Shown here piece after piece: positions 1 through 6,125 of a stretch of 10,709 nt of DNA. The notes beneath the pieces were generated by a model. It saw nothing but the letters and a program-made list of their open reading frames with translations. It made no database searches and was not told the DNA's origin. This DNA is from Gammaproteobacteria bacterium (GTDB lineage: Bacteria; Pseudomonadota; Gammaproteobacteria; Enterobacterales; Psychrobiaceae): assembly GCA_013214885.1 (NCBI GenBank), contig JABSRS010000080.1, positions 1 through 10,709 of the forward strand. The letters run 5' to 3'. Within the stretch, counting starts at the first letter, position 1. Every line of letters begins with the position of its first letter. The position numbers and the translations under genes were made by a program.

Positions 1-260
1 TGGACATGGCGGGGGATGTGCGGCCATGGGTGATTAATAATCAAGAGATTCGGATAATCAAAAGCATTTATCCGCCGATGATCGATATCGAATATAGCTT
101 GTTTGCTCAGGATGGTTCTTTGATTGATAGTGCCAGAACTAAAGTGCAGGACATGGGATTTGCTTTAATGACAAATATTGGCAGTCGCTCGAACTCATTT
201 GCTTATGAAAAAACAATGCTGAAAACTTGGATGAAAAAGCAACTTAAATCACAACTTTAA
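1..260 (+). CDS. DUF3016-type protein, C-terminal part (5' end outside window)
   Basis: This is the last 86 or so residues of a longer protein; the reading frame is open to the left edge (codons in phase with base 3), so the ATG at 6 is probably internal. Visible landmarks are D-M-A-G-D followed by an R-P-W, then IRIIKSIYPPMIDIEYSL, a KVQDMGF segment and a terminal SFAYEKTMLKTWMKK. These match, from memory, the C-terminal half of DUF3016 proteins of Shewanella and Vibrio, which are small, usually exported and of unknown function. The signal peptide, if any, would lie outside the window. A strong terminator follows 22 bases after the stop, so it ends a transcription unit. Family call fairly sure; function unknown. 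Confidence 0.75.
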   Translation, partial: DMAGDVRPWVINNQEIRIIKSIYPPMIDIEYSLFAQDGSLIDSARTKVQDMGFALMTNIGSRSNSFAYEKTMLKTWMKKQLKSQL

Positions 261-282
261 TTATTTGTTCATTTACTTTATT

Positions 283-310
283 AAGCCACTAATATTTTAG
301 TGGCTTTTTT
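283..310 (+). terminator. Rho-independent terminator after the DUF3016-type gene
   Basis: A perfect 10-bp stem (AAGCCACTAA at 283-292 pairing with TTAGTGGCTT at 297-306) with a 4-base loop runs into T(6), then G and T(5). It begins 22 bases after the stop at 260. Confidence 0.9.
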
Positions 311-442
311 GTTTTTATCACAAAAAAACACATCTTATCCATTTTTATTTATAACTGGCACTTAATTTGCTTCACTAACCATAACAGTTAGAAATACCTC
401 TAAATTATCGGTTTATTGACACAAATTAAAAAGGATATTGTT

Positions 443-859
443 ATGCTTAAAAGTGAAATAGTAACAAATGCAGCGGCATCAGCAGAAACTAATCGTCTAG
501 TGCTAAACAGCTTAGGTTTAGAACATGAAGGTCCGATTCAATACATGGTACTTAAAAGCCAATTTTCAGGGCAAGAGATGTATTGCGCATTAGTTGGCGG
601 CGAAATTGTTGGTGATGATATCAATTTAACCCCTGTCGGCACTGGTGCTTATGAAGCGTTATGCTCGCTACCTGGCGATGATATTCAGATGTATGCATTA
701 AGCGATGATGATGAGATTATGGCGCAGCAAATACCAGGTATTCTAGAGCAACAAAAGACGGGTAGTCGTTTGTGTTTTATTAGTTCAAACCTAGTTGAGC
801 GTCAGCGACAAGTGATGAGCGCATTCGCATTAACTAAAGCACGCAGCCTAGCTGCTTAA
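443..859 (+). CDS. hypothetical protein, 138 aa
   Basis: I do not recognise this protein. The start is placed at ATG 443 because AAGGA at 431-435 lies 7 bases upstream; a TTG at 416 would add nine residues but has no ribosome binding site. The product has no signal peptide and no membrane segment. It is acidic in the middle, with an aspartate-rich turn (SDDDE) after a hydrophobic core (YMVLKSQFSG, YCALVGGEIVGDD), and ends in a basic, alanine-rich helix (VERQRQVMSAFALTKARS). It is probably a soluble cytoplasmic protein. It stands alone between a terminator and a convergent gene pair, so it is likely transcribed from its own promoter in the AT-rich 311-430 stretch, where I could not pin down good -35/-10 boxes. 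Codon use resembles the neighbours. Confidence 0.75.
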   Translation: MLKSEIVTNAAASAETNRLVLNSLGLEHEGPIQYMVLKSQFSGQEMYCALVGGEIVGDDINLTPVGTGAYEALCSLPGDDIQMYALSDDDEIMAQQIPGILEQQKTGSRLCFISSNLVERQRQVMSAFALTKARSLAA

Positions 860-869
860 GTAACTGCAT

Positions 870-936
870 AAGCCACGCGCTGTTCTAGTTTAGGTTATTA
901 TCTAACTTAGTCTAATTTAGTTTAGCTCTGTGGCTT
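870..936. terminator. possible bidirectional terminator between convergent genes
   Basis: AAGCCAC (870-876) and GTGGCTT (930-936) are inverted repeats flanking an AT-rich stretch that contains TAGTTTAG/TAATTTAG-like repeats and a smaller GTTA/TAAC hairpin. The right arm lies inside the end of the minus-strand gene and is followed by GCTTTT. The long loop makes this a weak call. Confidence 0.25.
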
Positions 937-1251
937 GCTTTTAAGGTTGGCTTTAAACACTTGTAAAATCTGCAATTGTATTTCAATTTTTGTCACTAAA
1001 GGATTGAGTAATTGCGCTACCTGATCATTGTTCGCATCCTTTATCTCGATTAAATCTTTAGCTAGTTCTTCTGCATATGGGGTAAAGCGATTTGCTTTGG
1101 TGACAAAACCCTGGCTCACATCAAATATTGCACTAAATTTTGCCATGTCCTTTTGACGCAGCTCGTTGATCTGCTTGTCAGCATCAATCGATTGACGATA
1201 AATTAGACGAATATTTTCCTGTAGGGCGGCAAAAACTTGACGATGTGGCAT
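922..1251 (-). CDS. small helical protein downstream of epmB (possibly PriC-like)
   Basis: This is a 109-aa protein, almost wholly alpha-helical by composition, with no signal peptide or membrane segment. It starts 33 bases after the epmB stop on the same strand, so the two probably form an operon with epmB first. The sequence shows heptad-like spacing of leucines and isoleucines in the C-terminal half (AEELAKDLIEI, VAQLLNPLVTKIEIQLQIL). That half has a loose likeness to the N-terminal domain of primosomal protein PriC, where a similar pattern ends in LAxxLVxQIxxL, but it is too weak to name the gene. There is only a poor Shine-Dalgarno (GAGA) before the ATG, consistent with translational coupling to the upstream gene. 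Real gene likely; function unknown. Confidence 0.7.
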   Translation of the reverse strand: MPHRQVFAALQENIRLIYRQSIDADKQINELRQKDMAKFSAIFDVSQGFVTKANRFTPYAEELAKDLIEIKDANNDQVAQLLNPLVTKIEIQLQILQVFKANLKSKPQS

Positions 1252-1284
1252 GTAATTCTCAGTAGTTGATCATAATTTTTGACA

Positions 1285-2316
1285 TTATACCTTGGGTTGT
1301 AGTCCAAGATCTATTGGTGTTTTGTGCGCTTGGCCACCTATTTCACGGACTAATTTGGGTACTAAAAACCCAGGTAGTTGTTGGTGGAGTTCTCGCATCA
1401 TTGCTATTGCTTGGTCTTCGGGGCTGTCGAAATGACTGGCACCTTCGACTTTGTCCAATAAATGTAAATAATAAGGCAGGATCCCCGCGTTAAACAATGC
1501 TTCACTTAGCGCAATTTGGCACTCAGCATTGTCGTTAACATCCTTTAATAACACCGCCTGATTTAATAAAGTCATACCCGCTTGTTTTAGTTTTGCGACG
1601 GCTTCGATGACCTCTTGATCTATTTCGTTGGCGTGATTAATGTGCAGTACCATCACCAGGTTAAATCGACTGTCAGCACATAGCTTAACAAATTGCTCGG
1701 TGATCCTTGCTGGGATCACCACGGGTAATCTGGTGTGGATGCGAATGCGGGTTAAATGTTTTATTGGTGCTAGCAACTCAAATAAAGTGGCGAGCTGCTG
1801 ATCGTTGGCCATTAGCGGATCGCCGCCAGATAAAATAATTTCGTTAATCTGTGGTCGTTGAGCAATGTAATTAGCCACGTCCTTAAAGCCTGCTTGGTTG
1901 GGCGAATTATCCTGATAGGGAAAGTGGCGCCTAAAACAATAGCGACAGTTAATCGCACACCCTGTGCGTACCATCAGTAAAACCCGATTTTGATACTTGT
2001 GGAGTAAACCAGGTAATACGCTAGATTGCTCTGCTAAGGGATCGCCGATATAGCCATCGGGCTGGTCGAATTCTTGCTGATCTGTCATTACTTGAAGTAG
2101 CAATGGATCCCTTGGATTGCCACGTTTCATCCGTTGCACAAATGGCAATGGCACCCGCAGTGGGAATAGTTTTCGCGCAGCGAACGATGCACTGAATTTG
2201 TCAGGAGCAATAGCTAAATATTCAAGTAGTTTTCTTGGGTCATTAAAGCCGCGAGCCAGCTCTTTTTGCCAGCTTATTTTCTCATTGATCAAGTTTTGGA
2301 CTATTATCTTCGTCAT
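1285..2316 (-). CDS. epmB: EF-P beta-lysylation protein EpmB (lysine 2,3-aminomutase)
   Basis: EpmB is a cytoplasmic radical-SAM, PLP-dependent enzyme that converts (S)-alpha-lysine to (R)-beta-lysine, which EpmA attaches to Lys34 of EF-P. The 343-aa length equals that of the E. coli enzyme (342). The iron-sulphur cluster motif CxxxCxxC is present as C120, C124 and C127, followed by FRRHFPY. EIILSGGDPLM is the family's SAM-side GGDP motif, and the C-terminal VPKLVREIGG carries K321, a reasonable candidate for the PLP lysine. It lacks the longer C-terminal part of catabolic 2,3-aminomutases, as expected of EpmB. It is divergent from efp across a 170-base intergenic region and is followed 33 bases later by a small helical protein. 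The SD before the ATG is weak (AGAAA). All visible key residues are intact. Confidence 0.95.
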   Translation of the reverse strand: MTKIIVQNLINEKISWQKELARGFNDPRKLLEYLAIAPDKFSASFAARKLFPLRVPLPFVQRMKRGNPRDPLLLQVMTDQQEFDQPDGYIGDPLAEQSSVLPGLLHKYQNRVLLMVRTGCAINCRYCFRRHFPYQDNSPNQAGFKDVANYIAQRPQINEIILSGGDPLMANDQQLATLFELLAPIKHLTRIRIHTRLPVVIPARITEQFVKLCADSRFNLVMVLHINHANEIDQEVIEAVAKLKQAGMTLLNQAVLLKDVNDNAECQIALSEALFNAGILPYYLHLLDKVEGASHFDSPEDQAIAMMRELHQQLPGFLVPKLVREIGGQAHKTPIDLGLQPKV

Positions 2317-2332
2317 TTATTTCTAGATTGGT

Positions 2333-2362
2333 GATTAATCAGGTAGAATCTGCCGATTAATA
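2333..2362. promoter_or_regulatory. paired GATTAATC-type sites in epmB/efp intergenic region
   Basis: The palindrome GATTAATC (2333-2340) and a near-copy GATTAATA (2355-2362) begin 22 bases apart, about two helical turns, just upstream of the epmB start. They could form an operator for epmB. This rests on spacing and symmetry only. Confidence 0.25.
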
Positions 2363-2400
2363 CTATTTATTGATTTGGGTGACTATACCAGTAATGTTTG

Positions 2401-2429
2401 TTGGCGGTAAGATAGTCAGCAATTATTTA
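2401..2429 (+). promoter_or_regulatory. weak candidate promoter for efp
   Basis: TTGGCG (2401-2406) and TATTTA (2424-2429) have 17-base spacing and lie about 58 bases before the efp start. The matches to consensus are 4/6 and 3/6, so this is only the best candidate in the region. Confidence 0.3.
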
Positions 2430-2486
2430 CTAAATAGACTCAACTCTTAAAAAGAGCACAGACTCTGACAACATAACGAGGAAATC

Positions 2487-3056
2487 ATGGCTACAGTTAG
2501 CACGAACGAATTTAAGAATGGTTTAAAATTTATGATGGATGGCGAACCATGTAACATTCTTGATAATGAAACCGTTAAGCCAGGCAAAGGCCAAGCGTTT
2601 AACCGGGTAAAAATTCGTAAACTGATTTCAGGTAAAGTACTTGAAAAAACCTTTAAGTCTGGTGAAACTGTTGAGTTAGCAGACGTAATGGAATGTAACC
2701 TTGACTATCTTTACAGCGATGGTGAGTTTTGGCATTTCATGAATGCAGAAACGTTTGAACAGCTTGCTGCTGATGCTAAAGCAATTGGTGATAACGAAAA
2801 ATGGTTAGTCGAGCAAGACAGCTGCATTATTACGTTATGGAACAATAGCCCGATTATCGTGTCACCGCCTAATTTCGTTGAAATAGAAGTGACTGAAACC
2901 GATCCTGGTCTTAAGGGTGATACTGCGGGTACTGGCGGCAAGCCAGCAACGTTATCGACCGGCGCTGTTGTTCGTGTACCGCTATTTATCCAAATCGGTG
3001 AAATCATTAGAGTTGATACCCGTACTGGTGATTACGTTTCGCGCGTATCTAAATAA
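2487..3056 (+). CDS. efp: translation elongation factor P
   Basis: EF-P binds the ribosome between the P and E sites and rescues stalling at consecutive prolines. At 189 aa it is close to the E. coli length (188), with the usual three beta-barrel domains. The loop PGKGQAF carries K34, the exact position that is beta-lysylated in E. coli and Salmonella. [15 protein letters not shown] and [10 protein letters not shown] are family hallmarks, and the end RTGDYVSRV is typical. An AGGA box lies four bases before the ATG. The gene diverges from epmB and is followed by a damaged epmA. With Lys34 and EpmB intact, this EF-P is of the lysylated type, so loss of EpmA should leave it unmodified. Confidence 0.98.
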   Translation: MATVSTNEFKNGLKFMMDGEPCNILDNETVKPGKGQAFNRVKIRKLISGKVLEKTFKSGETVELADVMECNLDYLYSDGEFWHFMNAETFEQLAADAKAIGDNEKWLVEQDSCIITLWNNSPIIVSPPNFVEIEVTETDPGLKGDTAGTGGKPATLSTGAVVRVPLFIQIGEIIRVDTRTGDYVSRVSK

Positions 3057-3090
3057 GCCCCGCTTTTTTTTAGACAGTAATTTCAAATAG

Positions 3091-3120
3091 AGCCCGTGGT
3101 TAATAGCTGCGGGCTTTATT
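3091..3120 (+). terminator. terminator or attenuator between efp and epmA
   Basis: AGCCCG (3091-3096) pairs with CGGGCT (3110-3115) and is followed by an interrupted T-run (TTTATT). The short U-tract suggests partial termination, so epmA may be expressed by read-through from efp. Confidence 0.6.
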
Positions 3121-3142
3121 GTTGGTAGTAAAAGGAAAACTT

Positions 3143-4108
3143 ATGTCTTGGCAACCATCATCGTCAATGAAGACCTAAAGACAACGAGCAAATATTATTG
3201 CTCAGGTTCGTGATTTTTTTTATCAACGCGATGTTTTTGAGGTTGAGACGCCTGCGATGTCTCAAGCGACTGTGACCGATGTTCACTTGCATACATTTAA
3301 TACTACTTTTGTTGGTCCTGGTGCCGCTGATGGTATGGCGCTTTATTTACAAACTTCGCCTGAGTTTCACATGAAGCGATTATTGTGTGCTGGCAGTGGT
3401 GCGATTTACCAAATGTGTAAATCATTTCGTAATGAAGAATCTGGGCGCTATCATAACCCTGAATTCACGATGCTTGAATGGTACCGCCCAGGATTCGATC
3501 ATTTTGATTTAATGGCCGAAATGGACCTACTGCTGCAGTCAGTATTAAAAACTCAGCCTAGCGATACCATGAGCTATCAGCAGGTGTTTCTACAACACTT
3601 AAAAATAGATCCTTTAACTGCCGATATAGAATTACTGCGTCAAAGTGCAATGTCGTATGATTTAGGTGATTTTGTCGCGCACGAGCAAAATAAAGATACC
3701 TTATTGCAGCTACTGTTTTGTTTTAAGATTGAACCTAAAATTGGTCAAGAGCGACCGATGATGATTTATGATTTCCCAGCATCCCAAGCGGCTTTAGCCC
3801 AAATAAGCCCGCAAGATAGCCGAGTTGCTGAACGTTTTGAAGTTTATTACCGTGGTATTGAATTGGCTAATGGTTTTCATGAACTAGCTGATGGCAGTGA
3901 GCAGCTAGCGCGTTTTGAGCAAGACAACCAACAGCGGATTGCGGAGGGCTTAGCGGCTCAACCGATTGACCACAACCTAATTGATGCCTTAGGTGCTGGC
4001 TTACCAGATTGCGCAGGTGTTGCGTTAGGGATTGACCGATTAATTATGTTGGCACTTAACAAAAAGCGGATCGATCAGGTGATAGCATTCGACGTCCAGC
4101 GTTGTTAA
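3143..4108 (+). pseudogene. epmA: EF-P--lysine ligase EpmA, interrupted by in-frame TAA at codon 12
   Basis: EpmA is a LysRS-like enzyme without an anticodon domain that ligates beta-lysine to Lys34 of EF-P. Read from ATG 3143, which has AAGGA at 3133-3136 upstream, the frame begins M-S-W-Q-P-S-S-S as in known EpmA, meets TAA at 3176-3178, then continues [14 protein letters not shown] to the stop at 4108. Full length would be 321 aa (E. coli 325). The rest is intact: motif 1 ends in EVETPAMS, motif 2 is [14 protein letters not shown] (from about residue 95), and motif 3 is [12 protein letters not shown] (from about 292), with the Ala typical of EpmA. The stop aligns with a leucine of E. coli EpmA, so one change, TTA to TAA, explains it. 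No in-frame ATG occurs until 3257 (codon 39), which would remove motif 1. A recent mutation, a sequencing error and recoding remain possible. Confidence 0.85.
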
Positions 4109-4151
4109 TTCAATATTTAATTAACCATTCGATCAAACTTGCATTAACTTG

Positions 4152-4180
4152 TTGGTAACAATTGGTTTTTGTAATAGTAT
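4152..4180 (+). promoter_or_regulatory. candidate promoter for the small exported protein
   Basis: TTGGTA (4152-4157), 17 bases, then TAGTAT (4175-4180). Each hexamer matches the sigma-70 consensus at 4/6. It lies 61 bases before the ATG at 4242 and just after the epmA stop. Confidence 0.45.
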
Positions 4181-4241
4181 GGGCTGACTTAAATCGAGCG
4201 ATGTGCTGTTTAAACTTCGTTATTTTATCAAGGATGTAATT

Positions 4242-4574
4242 ATGAAATTAGTTAATAAAATGGTGTTATCAACGCTACTTGTTGGCGCGATATTTTCGGC
4301 CCAGGCTCTTGAAATATCAGCCCAAACACATACTACTTCTCTCGATCTCAAAGTACAGACCTATATAGGTAATGTACATATGAAACTTGATAATAATCTT
4401 AAAACCACTTCACAAGGTGATGTTGTGACTGTGGTTGATGGTGAAACTACGATGACTGGTAACGTCGAAATATCATTTGGCAAGACCATTGCAACCACCG
4501 AAAAAGCCACTTTTGTTAACACTGAATTTGGCTATGTTGTTAAAATGGATGCGGTCACACTGACCTATAAGTAA
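4242..4574 (+). CDS. small exported (periplasmic) protein of unknown function, 110 aa
   Basis: The start is placed at ATG 4242, with AAGGAT at 4230-4235 as ribosome binding site; an in-frame ATG at 4203 lacks one. The N-terminus is a classical Sec signal peptide: MKLVNK, a hydrophobic stretch (MVLSTLLVGAIF), then A-Q-A at 20-22 as probable signal peptidase I site. The mature part of about 88 residues is rich in alternating hydrophobic/polar beta strands and threonine (VTVVDGETTMTGNVEISFG, then TEKATF and a tyrosine-lysine end). The pattern GDVVTVVDGETTMTGNVEI loosely resembles a turn of the LptA/OstA beta-jellyroll, but the protein is shorter than LptA and I do not claim that function. It has its own candidate promoter and appears to be monocistronic. 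Confidence 0.75.
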   Translation: MKLVNKMVLSTLLVGAIFSAQALEISAQTHTTSLDLKVQTYIGNVHMKLDNNLKTTSQGDVVTVVDGETTMTGNVEISFGKTIATTEKATFVNTEFGYVVKMDAVTLTYK

Positions 4575-4741
4575 TGCCTGGTATTGATCGTTTAATTGAA
4601 AATTATTACTGATGGTAAAGAAGGCATTTAAACCGAAATTATTGAGAGTACAGGGGCAAACATTGACCTGTAATAACGTATCCTAAAGTCTTATCTTATA
4701 TCCTTGTTGTCATAAAAATGTCATTAAACGACGTTAGTCTT

Positions 4742-4819
4742 TATTTTACTATTTTACTATTTTACTATTTTACTATTTTACTATTTTACTATTTTACTAT
4801 TTTACTATTTTACTATTTT
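4742..4819 (+). repeat. octanucleotide tandem repeat (TATTTTAC), about 9.75 copies
   Basis: Nine complete, identical copies of TATTTTAC run from 4742 to 4813, with a partial TATTTT to 4819. The array ends 12 bases before the AAGGA ribosome binding site (4832-4836) of the gene at 4843. Perfect short tandem arrays of this kind change length by slipped-strand mispairing. Each unit contains -10-like hexamers (TATTTT, TACTAT), so length changes could alter the promoter or leader of the downstream gene. Confidence 0.95.
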
Positions 4820-4842
4820 GGCTCTAGCAACAAGGATTTGTC

Positions 4843-5967
4843 ATGCCACAACGTCATTCAAGCACAAGAAAACACAGCATTGCCCATAAAGTTTATGTTC
4901 CTCATGGTTCACGAGATAATCAATATCTGTTAGCCAATATTGAAGTTACCGATCAGTTAATTAATAGCATTGATCCAGAGTTTGATCCATCAGCGGCCAT
5001 GCCATACAAAACCCTGTATAAAAAATTGCGCAATAAGTTGTTTTCTTTGTGTGAAGAGCATGAGCTGACGCATGTCCATTTTATTGCTAATGATAAATCA
5101 CCATTGGTACGCTTCAATTATGAAGCGCAAGCAATTGAAACGAAAGATAAAATATTATTTTTCTATAACCCTAAGTTTCACCAGGGCCAAAAATATTTTT
5201 ACGATTTTGAAAAGCGCGTCAAGCGCATCTCAATTCTGTTTTTGGCAACGGGCACAGAAATTCGCACGGGTGCGGCATTATTTCATCAAAAAGTTAGTGA
5301 GCTGTTAACCCAATATTCTGAGCAGTTGCAGTTAGAAAAGTCGGCGATCCGCCTTCGAGATCATCAGCACCTTACCTATGATCTTTTTACTCAAGAAAAA
5401 GAGAAACAAGACACTCAGGCGCATAAATTTAGACCGATTACGTTACGTTATCAAGCTAATGATGTTGAACTGCCAGCAAACAATACCTCATTAACTTATG
5501 TGATTGCCGATGTGGCTATTAGTGCCAGAATTCGCAAGCTGGCCAATATTGATTACGATGCCCCAGCGCCTTACAACCCACTCTATACCATGATTACTGA
5601 TTCATTTATTATGGCGATGCAACAGCATAATTTAACCAATGGAGCGGTTATTGCCAATGGCTTAACGCCGTTAGTTCGCTTTAGTGCCAATGAAGAAATG
5701 TCAGTCAATAAAGGCTGTCAAATGTTGGGTTATGATCCTGCGCAGAATGGCTGTGGGATTATTAGTAAATGGAACGCCGATGAGTTTGTTGATACGGTTC
5801 GTTTGGTGTTTATGGCGACCGATAAAGACTGTACCGACCGTGGTTATGGTAAGTACGTTAACCAAATTACCAAGGTGTTGGAATCGTTTGCTGATAAGTT
5901 ACAAATTGACGGTCACAGTGAACAGCTAATGGTGAGATTCCATCAGCATATCGCATATGACTTGTAA
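4843..5967 (+). CDS. two-repeat protein of unknown function (probable DUF3083 family)
   Basis: This 374-aa protein is soluble, with no signal peptide or membrane segment. I tentatively assign it from memory to DUF3083, found in Shewanella and relatives; function is unknown. It is an internal duplication: residues 28-181 and 219-374 align throughout. Matching landmarks are YLLANIEVTDQ / YVIADVAISAR, KTLYKKL / NPLYTMI, HFIANDKSPLVRF / AVIANGLTPLVRF, ISILFLATGTE / VRLVFMATDKD, and a closing HQHLTYDLF / HQHIAYDL. A charged linker (EKEKQDTQAHK) separates the halves. The second half has gained an insert with two cysteines (GCQMLGYDPAQNGCG). The start is supported by AAGGA six bases upstream. The octanucleotide array in its leader suggests variable expression; a terminator follows. 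Confidence 0.85.
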   Translation: MPQRHSSTRKHSIAHKVYVPHGSRDNQYLLANIEVTDQLINSIDPEFDPSAAMPYKTLYKKLRNKLFSLCEEHELTHVHFIANDKSPLVRFNYEAQAIETKDKILFFYNPKFHQGQKYFYDFEKRVKRISILFLATGTEIRTGAALFHQKVSELLTQYSEQLQLEKSAIRLRDHQHLTYDLFTQEKEKQDTQAHKFRPITLRYQANDVELPANNTSLTYVIADVAISARIRKLANIDYDAPAPYNPLYTMITDSFIMAMQQHNLTNGAVIANGLTPLVRFSANEEMSVNKGCQMLGYDPAQNGCGIISKWNADEFVDTVRLVFMATDKDCTDRGYGKYVNQITKVLESFADKLQIDGHSEQLMVRFHQHIAYDL

Positions 5968-5976
5968 AATTTTGAC

Positions 5977-6002
5977 AAAAAAAACCAGCCAATTAAGCCT
6001 GG
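5977..6002 (-). terminator. possible terminator for polA
   Basis: On the minus strand CCAGGC and GGCTGG (6002 to 5985) form a 4-bp stem plus one pair beyond a G-G mismatch, followed by eight U (A-run 5977-5984). It lies 124 bases downstream of the polA stop. The stem is weak. Confidence 0.4.
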
Positions 6003-6055
6003 AACAAGGAAATTTGTTACTACAGAGATAACTAACTACATAGATTAGTCATTAG

Positions 6056-6102
6056 GATCGCAAGATAGTTCATAAAAATATGATTTTTTTGCGATCTTTT
6101 TT
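6056..6102 (+). terminator. terminator after the two-repeat protein gene
   Basis: GATCGCAA (6056-6063) pairs perfectly with TTGCGATC (6089-6096), with a 25-base AT-rich loop, and is followed by TTTTTTAT. It lies 89 bases after the stop at 5967 and 24 bases before the convergent polA end. Confidence 0.75.
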
Positions 6103-6125
6103 ATCTCGTTGATTTGACATTATTT

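Noticed and set aside
416..442. TTG start for the hypothetical protein at 443
   Set aside because: It has no Shine-Dalgarno, whereas ATG 443 has AAGGA at 7-base spacing.
2711..3007. Minus-strand ORF inside efp, and similar opposite-strand ORFs inside epmB and polA
   Set aside because: They lie wholly within well-supported genes and lack ribosome binding sites or family features.
3257..4108. Intact 283-aa EpmA starting at ATG 3257
   Set aside because: The upstream frame encodes clear EpmA N-terminal sequence on both sides of the TAA, the good ribosome binding site is at 3143, and this start would remove motif 1.
4742..4819. CRISPR array
   Set aside because: The 8-base units are contiguous without spacers and no cas gene is present.
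4718..4845. Coding phase variation: loss of one repeat would put ATG 4718 in frame with the gene at 4843
   Set aside because: In the frame of the gene a TAG at 4825-4827 lies between the array and the ATG, so no fused product can form at any copy number.
4718..4933. 71-aa ORF through the octanucleotide array (repeating YFTILLFY)
   Set aside because: It has no ribosome binding site, is low-complexity translation of the repeat and runs out of frame into the next gene.
5968..6125. Spot 42 (spf) sRNA downstream of polA, as in enterobacteria
   Set aside because: Only a short plus-strand TACAGAGATAAC resembles Spot 42, and on the wrong strand relative to polA. TTGACA at 5972-5977 has no -10 partner.
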